A stretch of 64,000 nt of DNA, taken from assembly GCA_015058955.1 (NCBI GenBank), contig SVBJ01000006.1:27437-91436 (forward strand), given 5' to 3'. The notes beneath the pieces were generated by a model. The model was given only the letters and a program-made list of their open reading frames with translations. It had not been told where the DNA came from and did no database searches. Source of the DNA: Erysipelotrichaceae bacterium (GTDB lineage Bacteria; Bacillota_I; Bacilli_A; Erysipelotrichales; Erysipelotrichaceae). Below, in pieces: positions 9,833 through 19,436 of the stretch (position 1 is its first letter; every line of letters starts with the position of its first letter). The position numbers and the translations under genes are program-made.

Positions 9833-11359
9833 TTACATTAATGAAGCAAACAGTTTTAGAACTGAAACCAGGAAGGTTCGGATAATGCCGTGACGGGTGT
9901 CTTCCAGTTTAATTTCACGGCTTTCCGCAAAGGCATCAATGAAATCCTGCTTTATATCCTTAATTACGGAGCAGTCATAAAAGCAGGTCCCGTTTTCAAA
10001 GTGCAGATACAGTGAACGGTAATCCAGGTTAACGGTACCCACCGTTGAGATTTTGTCGTCGGAAACAAAGACCTTGGAATGAACAAATCCCGGAGTATAT
10101 TCAAAGATGCGAACACCACCTTCGATCAAAGGGGCATAGAATGACTGGGTGATCATGTATATGATTTTCTTGTCAGGAATACCCGGAGTAATCAGTCTGA
10201 CATCAACACCACGCTTGGCAGCAAGTACCAGAGTGTTAATGAAATCAGTATCAATGATCAGATACGGTGTATAGATATAACAGTAATCATTTGCCTTGTC
10301 CAGAATGTTGAAATAGATGTTCTGGGCAGTTCTTTCATTTCCCAGCGGAGTTTCGGCATACGGAGCAATGTATCCGTCAGTTTCCCTGATTTCAGGATCA
10401 ACGTATTTATAAACGGAAAAGTCCGGGTCATCTTTCCTGAAGGCGTTCCAGTGCGTCAGGAACATGACGGTATAGGACCAGACGGCTTCACCGCTGATCT
10501 TGATGATATTGTCTTTCCAGCGTCCATATGGATGTTTTACGTTGATGTATTCATCAGCCATATTTACGCCGCCCGAGAAGGCGATTTTACCGTCAATGAC
10601 CATGATCTTGCGGTGGTCACGGTGGTTGATGATGATGTTGAGGATCGGGTTAATGCGGTTGAAAGGAATGCATTTGATCCCTTTTTCCTCAAGCTCTCGG
10701 GCATACTTGCCGGAAAGGGTAAAGAATGAACCCAGATCGTCATACATTACTCTGACATCTACACCCTGACGGGCCTTTTCTTCCAGTATTTCCAGAATGC
10801 CGTTCCACATCCGGCCTTCTTCAATAATGAAGTATTCAATGAAGATGAATCTTTCAGCTTTTCTCAGTTCTTCCAGCATGATCGGATATCCGTAATCACC
10901 AAAAGAGTAGTAGCTGGCTTTCTCATTGCGGTACCATGGGAATCCGGCACTTTTCTGCATGTAATGGAAAACACCTTTGTCTGCCGGATACTTTTCATTG
11001 AGTTCTTCCAGCAGTGCTTCATTTCTGGAATAGTATTTCAGATTCTGCAAAGTTGAATTAAGCAAATTGAAGAATGTTTTGCTGGTGAAAAGATTGGCAC
11101 CTAACAGAAGATAAAGCGCTGTTCCAAAGACCGGGGATATCATTATTACCAGAATGTATAGCATGTCATTGGAAAGATGCTTGCTGTTATTGATGATCGA
11201 CATAACGATGAAGATGCTCAATACTCTCAAAACTATTCCGATCCAGGCTGCTTGATTGCGGAACCATTTGAAAAGTGATATTACAAACAGCACTTCCAGA
11301 ACGATCATTATCAGCATGAAAAACGTTCTGCTGAAATGCTTTCTCAGAAAATTCATCAT
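9833..11359 (-). CDS. cls: Cardiolipin synthase (phospholipase D superfamily)
   Basis: Condenses two phosphatidylglycerols into cardiolipin and glycerol at the cytoplasmic membrane. The 508 residues show three N-terminal membrane segments (about residues 10-28, 38-56 and 68-86) and two HKD catalytic motifs: HRDHRKIMVIDG in the middle and VHSKVFVSDDK near the C-terminus, each followed by the usual Gly/Ser/Asn-rich stretch. The start at 11359 is supported by GGAGG seven bases upstream; a second ATG follows directly and is less well spaced. The gene is transcribed alone, divergent from the DUF4003 gene. Paralogues with slightly different lipid products exist, so the exact product is inferred. 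Confidence 0.92.
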   Translation of the reverse strand: MMNFLRKHFSRTFFMLIMIVLEVLFVISLFKWFRNQAAWIGIVLRVLSIFIVMSIINNSKHLSNDMLYILVIMISPVFGTALYLLLGANLFTSKTFFNLLNSTLQNLKYYSRNEALLEELNEKYPADKGVFHYMQKSAGFPWYRNEKASYYSFGDYGYPIMLEELRKAERFIFIEYFIIEEGRMWNGILEILEEKARQGVDVRVMYDDLGSFFTLSGKYARELEEKGIKCIPFNRINPILNIIINHRDHRKIMVIDGKIAFSGGVNMADEYINVKHPYGRWKDNIIKISGEAVWSYTVMFLTHWNAFRKDDPDFSVYKYVDPEIRETDGYIAPYAETPLGNERTAQNIYFNILDKANDYCYIYTPYLIIDTDFINTLVLAAKRGVDVRLITPGIPDKKIIYMITQSFYAPLIEGGVRIFEYTPGFVHSKVFVSDDKISTVGTVNLDYRSLYLHFENGTCFYDCSVIKDIKQDFIDAFAESREIKLEDTRHGIIRTFLVSVLKLFASLM

Positions 11360-11492
11360 AGACTGTCCTCCAGTTATCCGTACATTCTTATTTAAGCAGA
11401 AGATTAAGGTTTTTTAAAGATTGCTCTGTGTAATTGAAGTAATATTTGTTTTAAAGTAATATATGGTTAAGCGAAAGAACAGGTGAATTATT

Positions 11493-12443
11493 ATGAACGA
11501 TAACCTTGTGACCTTATGTGAGAGATTTGTTGACAGCCGAGCCCTGCTGGCCGGATGTTTCAAGTGGTCATCCACTACCGATCAGTGTCTGCGGGCTTCC
11601 TTCATGCTGAAGGATGACACATACATTACCGAAAGCAGAATACTTGCAATAAAGGATTTTCTGAAAAAGAGGGAAGGCATATTTTCATCACTACGTTCTC
11701 ATATTGAAATAACATTGATAGTCAAGATGTGCCAGAGTCCTGATTATGAAGAATACTACATGAAGCTTAAAACCGTCATGGAAGAATTCAAGATGGGCTG
11801 GCTGTTTTCTGATTCATACAGAGTTGTAACATCAATGATAATCATTGAGAATGTTGAACCGAAGGATTATCGTCATTACATCGATAAGACCAGAGTAATA
11901 TATGAGCAGATGAAGAGAGATCATTCCTGGCTGACCCGGGATTATGATCTGATCTTTGCAGCCTTACTGGCTGTATCTGATATTGAATTTAATGACATAC
12001 TTCTGGAAATGGATGAATCTTTCCGGATCCTCAAGCAGGAATTCCGCAGTTCCCGGAATCAGGAGTTAAGCCATATTCTTTCACTTAACCTTAATTCACC
12101 GGGAGAAAAGACTCAGCGTTTCCTGGAGATTCATGATCTTTTGAAGCGTAACAAGATCAAGGTATCAAGGAGTTATCATCTTGAAGTTCTGGCAGTTCTG
12201 TCGTTACTGGACATGGATGACTTAAACATCATTGACGAGGTAACTCAGGCTGAAATGTATCTGAATACTTATAAGGAATTCAGAGGATGGACGATGTTCC
12301 AGGATGAAAGGATCCTTTATGCCATCATGCTGGTCATAAAGGCCAACAGCCATGACAGCATTCTGATTGATAATGTACTGCTGTATGTCATTCTCAGAAT
12401 GCAGCGGTCAAGAGATGCCGCTGCTGCCGCTGCCGCCGCCTGA
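11493..12443 (+). CDS. DUF4003 family protein with polyalanine tail
   Basis: A 316-residue, probably helical cytoplasmic protein that I place in DUF4003 from its opening (FVDSRALLAGCFKW), its SYHLEVLAVLSLL region and its alanine-rich tail. The last residues are RDAAAAAAAA, eight alanines encoded by a GCN run just before the stop. No catalytic residue is evident, and the family has no established function. The ATG follows an AGGTGA ribosome binding site. Two bases after its TGA begins the CPBP membrane-protease gene, so the two are very probably co-translated. Confidence 0.75.
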   Translation: MNDNLVTLCERFVDSRALLAGCFKWSSTTDQCLRASFMLKDDTYITESRILAIKDFLKKREGIFSSLRSHIEITLIVKMCQSPDYEEYYMKLKTVMEEFKMGWLFSDSYRVVTSMIIIENVEPKDYRHYIDKTRVIYEQMKRDHSWLTRDYDLIFAALLAVSDIEFNDILLEMDESFRILKQEFRSSRNQELSHILSLNLNSPGEKTQRFLEIHDLLKRNKIKVSRSYHLEVLAVLSLLDMDDLNIIDEVTQAEMYLNTYKEFRGWTMFQDERILYAIMLVIKANSHDSILIDNVLLYVILRMQRSRDAAAAAAAA

Positions 12444-12445
12444 TA

Positions 12446-13117
12446 ATGAAAAAGTCTTCGTTAACAGCTTTATTTGCTGCAGTTGTTTCGCTGGCTTTAC
12501 TGACCTGTATTGAACAGTTCTTAAAACCTGATTACCTGTTCAAAAGTATCTGCAAGCTTATTCTGCTGTCTGTTCCGATAATCCTGTATTCAAAGATTTC
12601 TCATCAGGACATTAAGGAAATAATCAACTTCAGAAAACTGAAGTCAGCTAAAAACCTGTATATCGGCATGGTACTTGCCTATGTCGGGATCATCATCGCA
12701 TTCATGCTTTTCCGCAAAAGCATAGATCTTAATCAGATCAGGGAAAACCTAATGAATAAGGAAAAACTGACCAGGGAAAACTGTCTGTTTGTCTTTGCCT
12801 ACATCATATTGGTGAATTCCTTTCTGGAAGAAGCGTTCTTCCGTGGCTTTCTCTCCCATCTGTTTACGGTTGAGGGGAAGGAGAGAATCGGAATCATTTT
12901 TTCGGCAGTATGCTTTGCACTGTATCACATTGGGATGGTGTCAAACTGGTTTTATCCTCTGATATTTGTCATCTGCATTGCCGGACTGGCGGGATGTGGA
13001 ATACTGCTGCAGCTGGTTGAACGACATTTCGGCACATTAAAAGCCAGTTGGCTCATCCATGGATGTGCCAATCTGGCCATTAATACCATTGGTGTTATCG
13101 CAATGTTTCAGCTTTAG
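12446..13117 (+). CDS. CPBP family intramembrane metalloprotease
   Basis: A 223-residue polytopic membrane protein. The CAAX-protease and bacteriocin-processing signature is present: EEAFFRGFL near residue 129 (metal-binding Glu pair and Arg) and a later membrane helix with FALYH, plus a third site around SWLIHGCANLA. The family cleaves prenylated or other peptides inside the membrane, or gives self-immunity to bacteriocins; no bacteriocin gene is visible here. There is no separate ribosome binding site: the ATG comes two bases after the stop of the DUF4003 gene, so translation is likely coupled. The C-terminus runs into a terminator. Confidence 0.85.
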   Translation: MKKSSLTALFAAVVSLALLTCIEQFLKPDYLFKSICKLILLSVPIILYSKISHQDIKEIINFRKLKSAKNLYIGMVLAYVGIIIAFMLFRKSIDLNQIRENLMNKEKLTRENCLFVFAYIILVNSFLEEAFFRGFLSHLFTVEGKERIGIIFSAVCFALYHIGMVSNWFYPLIFVICIAGLAGCGILLQLVERHFGTLKASWLIHGCANLAINTIGVIAMFQL

Positions 13118-13145
13118 GAATCATAAGTGATTATGATTCTTTTTT
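13118..13145. terminator. Bidirectional terminator between CPBP gene and galM
   Basis: Nine-bp perfect stem GAATCATAA / TTATGATTC with GTGA loop and T-tail. The right arm overlaps the last codons of the convergent galM gene. Confidence 0.85.
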
Positions 13146-14138
13146 ATACAGTCTGTACTCTGTAATGTGTACGGCCGGCTTGCCGGCTTTTATTATCGGC
13201 TTGACCATATTGTCGAGGTTGATGGCATCTGGTGTAAACTGAGTTTCCAGACAAACGGCATCACGAGGATGGTACTTGTCATTGTCGAGATAGTTAGCAG
13301 TATATACCTGAATGCCGGGCATTGTGGTATATGTCTGCAGGGCTATTCCTGTTTCCGGACTGTACAGTTCGCCAGCCAGGATCAGTGATCCGTCAAAGTC
13401 GTCAATCAGCCAGTTATGATCGTATCCCTTGCCATAAGCCAGCTGTTGATTTTCTTCGTCAATATCACGTCCGATGGCCTTTGGATATCTGAAGTCAAAT
13501 GGAGTGCCTTCAACTTCCACAATATTACCGACAGGGCAGCTGTTTTCATCATTTGGAGTCGTATGACTGCAGTTAAGCTGCAGGATGTGATTTAAGACCG
13601 TGCCGTGTCCATTCAGATTGAAATATGAATGGTTGGTCGGGTTGAAGACGGTATCCTGATCGGATATCCGGCAATATGTTATTGAAAGTCTGTCGCCCTT
13701 AACAGCGTAGGTAACCTTAAATGATCTGTTGCCCGGAAATCCCAGTTCGCCATCCTTATAGTCAAGCTGAAGAGTCAGTTCTGTTTCGCTGTAATTAACG
13801 ACTTTCCAGATGCTCTGAGCTGATCCGCCAGGCAGGGATGAATGGAGGTTATTAGGACCGTTATTGACCCGCAGATTGTATTGCTGACCGTTAAGTGTGA
13901 AACGGGCGTCTCTGATGCGGTTGGCATTTGGCAGAACGATGGCACCCATGTAGCTGTCGTTAAGAATGTATCTGTCGACACTGTCGTATCCGCAGACCAC
14001 ATTGACACCGTCAAAATGAAGTCTGATCAAGGTGGCACCGAAATCACAGATCTCGGCTGTCAGGATGTCATTGGAAATGGTATAGAGGTAGGTTTCCTGA
14101 CCGTTTGCCTTACCGAACGGTTTTACTGTGGCGATCAT
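13131..14138 (-). CDS. galM: Aldose 1-epimerase (galactose mutarotase)
   Basis: Interconverts beta- and alpha-D-galactose, supplying the alpha anomer that galactokinase uses. The 335 residues carry the catalytic His in NPTNHSYFNLNG and the catalytic Glu in CLETQFTPDAIN. The start codon overlaps the galK stop by four bases, so the two are one operon with galK first. This fits release of beta-galactose by the GH2 enzyme encoded on the other side of the divergent promoter. The 3' end overlaps a bidirectional terminator. Confidence 0.93.
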   Translation of the reverse strand: MIATVKPFGKANGQETYLYTISNDILTAEICDFGATLIRLHFDGVNVVCGYDSVDRYILNDSYMGAIVLPNANRIRDARFTLNGQQYNLRVNNGPNNLHSSLPGGSAQSIWKVVNYSETELTLQLDYKDGELGFPGNRSFKVTYAVKGDRLSITYCRISDQDTVFNPTNHSYFNLNGHGTVLNHILQLNCSHTTPNDENSCPVGNIVEVEGTPFDFRYPKAIGRDIDEENQQLAYGKGYDHNWLIDDFDGSLILAGELYSPETGIALQTYTTMPGIQVYTANYLDNDKYHPRDAVCLETQFTPDAINLDNMVKPIIKAGKPAVHITEYRLYKKES

Positions 14139-15406
14139 ATTACTCTGTCACTTCCATGGCTGTTGACCTGCAGGACAATGCAGCTGTCCTTGCCGAAGAC
14201 CTTATCCATAAGTTCCTTATAGCCATTGACATGTTCGTTTTTGACAAAAGCCTGAATTGTTCCGGCAAAACCCCCGCCGTGAACACGGCTTGCTTCATCT
14301 TCATCCAGGTAATTATCTGAAAGCAATAATGCCAGGGAAAGAGGCTGGTAAGCGAGATCAGCATTGGTATAGACGTTCTGGAGATACTTGAAGGAACTGT
14401 TGCCTGAAGCCTTTATGACATCCAGGAATCCCTTGATGTTGCCTTCACGGGTATTGATCAGCTGCTTTTCAACTCTGTCATTCTCATTGATCATGTGAAT
14501 TGAACGCAGGATAGCACGGTCGCCATAGTTGTCACGCAGCAGTTTCATGTTATTGGTAATCTGTCTGACTGTTACATCTCTTAAGACATCTTCGTTGAAG
14601 AAGTGGGCGATTTCTCCCATTTCTTCGGTAATGGCAGCATATTCACCGGTCAGCTTTGAATGTGAACCGCCGGTATTGACAATGCACAGAGAATAGCCGA
14701 ATTCATTGAGCTTGAAATCAACGGTTTCAATGATAGGTTCAGCCGGATTGCGGAAGTCGATGTAGGCAATACCGCCTAAGGCACAGGCACACTGATCCAT
14801 TAAGCCGCATGGCTTGCCGAAGTATTTGTTTTCAGCATACTGTGAATACTTGGCGATCTCTACCTTTGGAACCTTGCCGTCATTGAACAGATAGGAAGCA
14901 ATCGTTCCGATCATTACCTCAAAGGCAGCTGAACTGGATAAGCCTGATCCTACCAGTACATTTGAACGCATGACAGCATGGAAATTGCCGATCCTGTATC
15001 CGTTGGTTTCAATGCGGTTGAGAACACCGCGGACTAAGGCGGCAGAAGTATGCTGCTGGGCAGGGTCATAGGAAGTATTCTGAGCGGAAACGCCGCTAAT
15101 GAACTGACCGTTGGAATATATTTCCATCTTATCGGCCGGGGCAGCCACGCAGATGATGTCCAGGTTGATGGAGCAGGCCAGTACACAGCCGTGCTGATGG
15201 TCGGTATGATTTCCGGTAAGCTCGCTTCTGCCCGGAACGGAAAGAACGATGACATCATCATCACCGAACTTGGTGAGATATTCATTCAGCAGAGAAACGT
15301 ATCTTTTTCTCTGAGACTCGATCATGCTTTCATCAACATAAAAATCAAGCAGAAGGGAGTCATTTTTACCGCTTTTAAAATCATTAATAAGCGCAGTGAC
15401 TTTCAT
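14135..15406 (-). CDS. galK: Galactokinase (GHMP kinase)
   Basis: Phosphorylates alpha-D-galactose with ATP, the first Leloir step. The 423 residues show GHMP motifs: GRSELTGNHTDHQHG (motif 1, differing from the usual GRVNLIGEHTDY, with Asn in place of the Glu), VGSGLSSSAAFEV (ATP loop) and HGGGFAGTIQAF (motif 3). The ATG at 15406 has GGAGG 12 bases upstream. It is followed by galM with a four-base overlap and is transcribed away from the galactosidases. No galT or galE is seen in the window. Other GHMP sugar kinases remain possible because motif 1 is atypical, but the context favours galactose. Confidence 0.88.
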   Translation of the reverse strand: MKVTALINDFKSGKNDSLLLDFYVDESMIESQRKRYVSLLNEYLTKFGDDDVIVLSVPGRSELTGNHTDHQHGCVLACSINLDIICVAAPADKMEIYSNGQFISGVSAQNTSYDPAQQHTSAALVRGVLNRIETNGYRIGNFHAVMRSNVLVGSGLSSSAAFEVMIGTIASYLFNDGKVPKVEIAKYSQYAENKYFGKPCGLMDQCACALGGIAYIDFRNPAEPIIETVDFKLNEFGYSLCIVNTGGSHSKLTGEYAAITEEMGEIAHFFNEDVLRDVTVRQITNNMKLLRDNYGDRAILRSIHMINENDRVEKQLINTREGNIKGFLDVIKASGNSSFKYLQNVYTNADLAYQPLSLALLLSDNYLDEDEASRVHGGGFAGTIQAFVKNEHVNGYKELMDKVFGKDSCIVLQVNSHGSDRVI

Positions 15407-15431
15407 ATTGTATTTAATCCTCCACAGATTT

Positions 15432-15482
15432 ACTATATCACACTTTCATGGGTTTTTGAAAAGGTTGCTGATATGTTATAAT
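15432..15482. promoter_or_regulatory. Divergent galactose promoters sharing one -35 hexamer
   Basis: On the minus strand, TATAGT (15437-15432) lies 17 bases from TTCAAA (15460-15455), reading into galK. On the plus strand, TATAAT (15477-15482) lies 16 bases from TTTGAA, the same six bases 15455-15460, reading into the GH2 gene. The two -35 boxes coincide, so the two operons probably compete for or share polymerase and regulator. No regulator gene is adjacent. Confidence 0.5.
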
Positions 15483-15520
15483 CCTTTTGAAAGGCAGTGA
15501 CAATAATAAGGTAGGAAATA

Positions 15521-17845
15521 ATGATTTCATTAAACAATAACTGGACATTTAATGAGAACTGGCAGGATGATTTCAGATACGGTGTAACCGGTGAACCGGT
15601 CAGATTACCGCATACCTGCAGAATGCTGAACTATCATTACATCAATGAAAAAGACTATCAGATGATCTGCGGCTACAGTACGGTAATTGAAATGCCGGAC
15701 AATCTGGAGCACAAAAAGGTCTTTCTGCAATTTGATGGAGCTGGGCACATTGCCACGGTGTATGTTGACGGTGTAAAACGGGGAGTACATAAAGGCGGAT
15801 ATACTGCCTTCAGAGTTGACATTACTTCTCTGGTAAGACCGGCAGGAAAACATGTTGTTTCTGTTTGTCTGGACACAACCGAAAACCCGGAAATACCGCC
15901 GTTCGGCTATGTCATTGACTATCTGACATATGGAGGGCTTTACCGTGAAGCCTGGCTTGACATAGTCGATGAAGAATATGTCAGTGACGTCTTTGTTTAT
16001 ACTCCGGAACTGAACAGGGCTGTTATCCAGATAGAATCTGAATCATCAGCGACCCGAATTGTCAGGATCAAGACCATGGAAAACGAGATAATCCGGGAAG
16101 CAAAGACTCCGGATAATAACCTGGAAGTTACTCTCAAGAATGTAAAACCGTGGGAACTGGATGATCCGGTACTGTATAAATGTGAAGTTTCTCTGGAAAA
16201 TCACGAAGGAAGCAGGGAAGTAACCTTTGGTTTCCGTACCGTGACCTTCGATAACAACGATTTCTATCTCAACGGCAGGAAAGTCTTCCTGAGAGGTCTC
16301 AACAGACATCAGAATTACCCTTATATCGGATATGCCGCTACCGCTTCATTACAGTATGAAGATGCCAGGATACTGAAGGAAGAACTTGGCTGCAACGCGG
16401 TCAGGACTTCCCATTATCCGCAGTCTCAGCATTTCATTGATGCCTGCGACCGTCTGGGTCTGCTGGTATTTACCGAAATACCGGGCTGGCAGCATATCGG
16501 TGATCAGAAGTGGAAGAAGCATGCCATCAAGAATGTCAGAGAAATGATCATCCAGTACCGCAATCATCCTTCGATCTTCTTATGGGGCGTAAGAATCAAC
16601 GAAAGTCAGGATGATGATATTCTCTATACCGTTACCAATAAAGTTGCTCACCAGCTTGATCCTTCCAGATGCACGTCTGGTGTCAGATATCTGCAGAACA
16701 GCAGTCTTCTGGAAGACGTCTATGCTTACAATGATTTCTCTCATAACGGACTGACACCTGGTGCCAGAGCCAAGAAACGGGTCACCAAGCATGACAGACC
16801 TTTGATCATTACCGAAGCCAACGGGCACATGTTCCCGACCAAGGCCTTCGATAACTGGGAGAAACGTCAGGCTCATGCCATCAGACATGCCACGGTGCTT
16901 AATCAGGCCATGGCTGACGGTGATCATGCCGGCTGTTTCCAGTGGTGCATGTTTGACTATCCGACTCACAAGGATTTCGGTTCCGGGGACAGAATATGCT
17001 ACCATGGCGTAATGGACGGCTTCCGTAATCCAAAGCTGGCAGCTGCTTTATATGCCAGCCAGCAGGATCAGACACCGGTACTGGAAGTAGGCAGTTCCAT
17101 GGACATCGGTGACTATCCGGGTGGTTTCATCGGCAATGTCTACGTTTTCAGCAACATGGATACGGTAAAGCTTTATAAGAACGATGTTTATGTGGCTGAT
17201 CTTGGACTTACTGATCTGACAAGTCTGCCGCATCCGGTAATGATTGTAAACGACACCATCGGCAAACTGCTGGAAACAAATGAAGGCTTTACCGGCAAAA
17301 AGGAACAGCTGTTCCATGATGGCTTACTGTCTGCTGCCAGAAACGGTTTTGACAAGATGCCGGTATCTGATAAGCTCAAGATCGGTTACGGCATGGTCAG
17401 ATACGGCATGAAATACAGTGATGCCGTCCAGCTGTATGGCAAGTATGTCGGTAACTGGGGCGGTGAATCAACAATATGGCGCTTTGATGGTATCAAGGAT
17501 GGCAAAACAGTAATAAGCAGAACACTGGCACAGTCCTGTCGCCTGCATCTGGATGTAACGGTTTCCCGGACACATCTTGCTGAAAAGGATACCTATGACA
17601 TGGCCATGGTCAGAGTCAGAGTACTGGATGAATATTGCAATCCGGCACCGTATTATCAGCTGCCGGTAAGCTTTAATGCTTCCGGTACCGTTGAAGTCAG
17701 GGGACTTTCCAATGCTGCTCTGGAAGGAGGCTGCTCAGGCTGTTATGTTGCCACGACAGGTTTGGAAGGAAAGGGTACTCTTCAGATTAGAGCTGAAGGG
17801 TTGGATCCGGTAAATGTTGAATTTGAAACAGAGGTTATAAAATGA
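15521..17845 (+). CDS. Glycoside hydrolase family 2, probable beta-galactosidase
   Basis: A 774-residue intracellular (no signal peptide) GH2 enzyme. The order is N-terminal jelly-roll sugar-binding domain (about 1-170), immunoglobulin-like domain (about 170-255), TIM barrel starting FYLNGRKVFLRGLNRHQ (about 250-530), then C-terminal beta domains. The acid/base Glu is in GVRINESQD and the nucleophile Glu in LIITEANGHMF. HYPQSQHFIDACDRLG is the usual barrel motif. It would release beta-linked galactose from imported oligosaccharides. Its stop overlaps the start of the GH36 gene by four bases, and it is divergent from galK-galM. Beta-galactosidase is favoured by context; other GH2 specificities cannot be excluded. 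Confidence 0.87.
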   Translation: MISLNNNWTFNENWQDDFRYGVTGEPVRLPHTCRMLNYHYINEKDYQMICGYSTVIEMPDNLEHKKVFLQFDGAGHIATVYVDGVKRGVHKGGYTAFRVDITSLVRPAGKHVVSVCLDTTENPEIPPFGYVIDYLTYGGLYREAWLDIVDEEYVSDVFVYTPELNRAVIQIESESSATRIVRIKTMENEIIREAKTPDNNLEVTLKNVKPWELDDPVLYKCEVSLENHEGSREVTFGFRTVTFDNNDFYLNGRKVFLRGLNRHQNYPYIGYAATASLQYEDARILKEELGCNAVRTSHYPQSQHFIDACDRLGLLVFTEIPGWQHIGDQKWKKHAIKNVREMIIQYRNHPSIFLWGVRINESQDDDILYTVTNKVAHQLDPSRCTSGVRYLQNSSLLEDVYAYNDFSHNGLTPGARAKKRVTKHDRPLIITEANGHMFPTKAFDNWEKRQAHAIRHATVLNQAMADGDHAGCFQWCMFDYPTHKDFGSGDRICYHGVMDGFRNPKLAAALYASQQDQTPVLEVGSSMDIGDYPGGFIGNVYVFSNMDTVKLYKNDVYVADLGLTDLTSLPHPVMIVNDTIGKLLETNEGFTGKKEQLFHDGLLSAARNGFDKMPVSDKLKIGYGMVRYGMKYSDAVQLYGKYVGNWGGESTIWRFDGIKDGKTVISRTLAQSCRLHLDVTVSRTHLAEKDTYDMAMVRVRVLDEYCNPAPYYQLPVSFNASGTVEVRGLSNAALEGGCSGCYVATTGLEGKGTLQIRAEGLDPVNVEFETEVIK

Positions 17846-19401
17846 CACAGAATTATGGAAAGATAATGAAATGGCAGGTCAATTCCCAGTGTGGGGAAGC
17901 AGAACTGCAGGGAATTAACATCATCAGCGTTGAACTTAACGGCAAGGTGGAGAAAGCTGAAGCCATATTGAACATCGCACCATCGGAAAAGATGTTCTTC
18001 AATGGATATCAGACCTGGACCTGGTGTCCGGAATATACCGTAAAGGACTGGATCAGGGGACTGAAATATACTCCAAAAAAGGGCATTGAGCGTTTCGGCC
18101 TGGACCGCTACGGTGATTACCACTTTATTGAATACAGTGCTCAGAGAGGTAAGTTCCACGGTTTCTCATACTGCTATTTCCGTGATGGTGATCAGTATAG
18201 GCTGTTTGGATCTCTGGATGAGTATCCGGGATATACCGTCTTCTATTATGACAGTGCCAGGGAAGAACTGAAGATCACCAGAGATGCCATAGGGGTTACT
18301 TTCAACGGTGAATTCAAGGCATTCAGCTTTGTCTATCTGGAAGGAAATGAAGAAGAAGTCTTTGACAGATGGTTCCAGCTGATGGATGTCAAGCCGATCA
18401 GAAATGAAAAGCTGTTTGGCTATTCCAGCTGGTATAACCGCTATGAAGACATCTCAATTGCTTCAATTGAAGAAGATCTGGAAAGCTGCGAAGGACTGCT
18501 GAAACCAGGTGATCTGTTCCAGATCGATGACGGCTGGGAACCGACAGTCGGTGACTGGCTGGAACCTGATCCAATCAAGTTCCCGGATGGCATGAAGGCC
18601 ATCTGTGACAAGATCCATGCCAAAGGATATAAGAGCGGCTTATGGCTGGCACCATTTGTCGCAACTGAAAAAAGTAAGATCTGGCAGGAACATCAGGACT
18701 GGTTCCTGAAGCATGACGGCGAAAACTGGAAGGATGGCGCAAACTGGGGCGGCTTCTATTCGTTAGACCTTGATAATCAGGAAGTAATGGATTACATCGA
18801 GAAATGCTTTGACCGTGTTTTCAATGAATGGGGCTTTGATCTGGTCAAACTCGATTTCCTGTATGCCCGGGCACCGTTCCCTGATGAATACAGGACCCGT
18901 GCAGCCAAGATGATCGATTCCATGAAGTGGTTAAGATATCTGTGCAGGGACAAGCTGATATTGGGTTGTGGGGTACCTTTAATGCCGGCATTCGGTCTGG
19001 TTGATTACTGCCGCATCGGCTGTGACGTTGGTCTGGATTGGGATGATAAGGCCTACATGCGCATCATTCACCGTGAAAGAGTATCAACCAAACATGCCAT
19101 TGACAATACCTTCTTCAGACGTCAGCTCAATCACCGCGCCTTCCTCAATGACCCGGATGTTTTCTTCCTAAGAACGGAAAACATTTCCCTGAGTGAAATC
19201 GACAAGAAGTATCTGGCTACCATGAACGGTCTGTTCTCCGGCATTCTGCTGACCAGTGACAATTTCAGTCACTACAATGAAGAACAGAAGAAGACTCTGC
19301 AGGAAGTAAGAGATCTGATGGATGCTGAGATAATATCCATTGACGATAACGTCATAAAGTTCCGCACTAACGGCAAAACCAAGCTCATTAAGAAAGTATA
19401 G
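17842..19401 (+). CDS. Glycoside hydrolase family 36-type alpha-galactosidase
   Basis: A 519-residue intracellular enzyme of the GH36/clan D type, shorter than the ~700-residue classical forms. Key sites are QIDDGWEPTVGDW, the nucleophile Asp in LVKLDFLYA, GLWLAPFVA, and the acid/base Asp in CRIGCDVGLDWDD. The family hydrolyses terminal alpha-galactose from raffinose- or melibiose-type sugars. It is translationally coupled to the GH2 gene (ATGA overlap), so alpha- and beta-galactosides are processed together and the galactose passes to GalM/GalK. No transporter for these sugars is next to it. It ends at its own terminator. Confidence 0.88.
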   Translation: MTQNYGKIMKWQVNSQCGEAELQGINIISVELNGKVEKAEAILNIAPSEKMFFNGYQTWTWCPEYTVKDWIRGLKYTPKKGIERFGLDRYGDYHFIEYSAQRGKFHGFSYCYFRDGDQYRLFGSLDEYPGYTVFYYDSAREELKITRDAIGVTFNGEFKAFSFVYLEGNEEEVFDRWFQLMDVKPIRNEKLFGYSSWYNRYEDISIASIEEDLESCEGLLKPGDLFQIDDGWEPTVGDWLEPDPIKFPDGMKAICDKIHAKGYKSGLWLAPFVATEKSKIWQEHQDWFLKHDGENWKDGANWGGFYSLDLDNQEVMDYIEKCFDRVFNEWGFDLVKLDFLYARAPFPDEYRTRAAKMIDSMKWLRYLCRDKLILGCGVPLMPAFGLVDYCRIGCDVGLDWDDKAYMRIIHRERVSTKHAIDNTFFRRQLNHRAFLNDPDVFFLRTENISLSEIDKKYLATMNGLFSGILLTSDNFSHYNEEQKKTLQEVRDLMDAEIISIDDNVIKFRTNGKTKLIKKV

Positions 19402-19425
19402 AATCCGGGAAACCGGATTTTATTG
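19402..19425 (+). terminator. Terminator after alpha-galactosidase
   Basis: Seven-bp stem AATCCGG / CCGGATT with a GAAA tetraloop and a short T-rich tail, beginning one base after the stop codon. Confidence 0.85.
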
Positions 19426-19436
19426 TTGCCTCCTTT

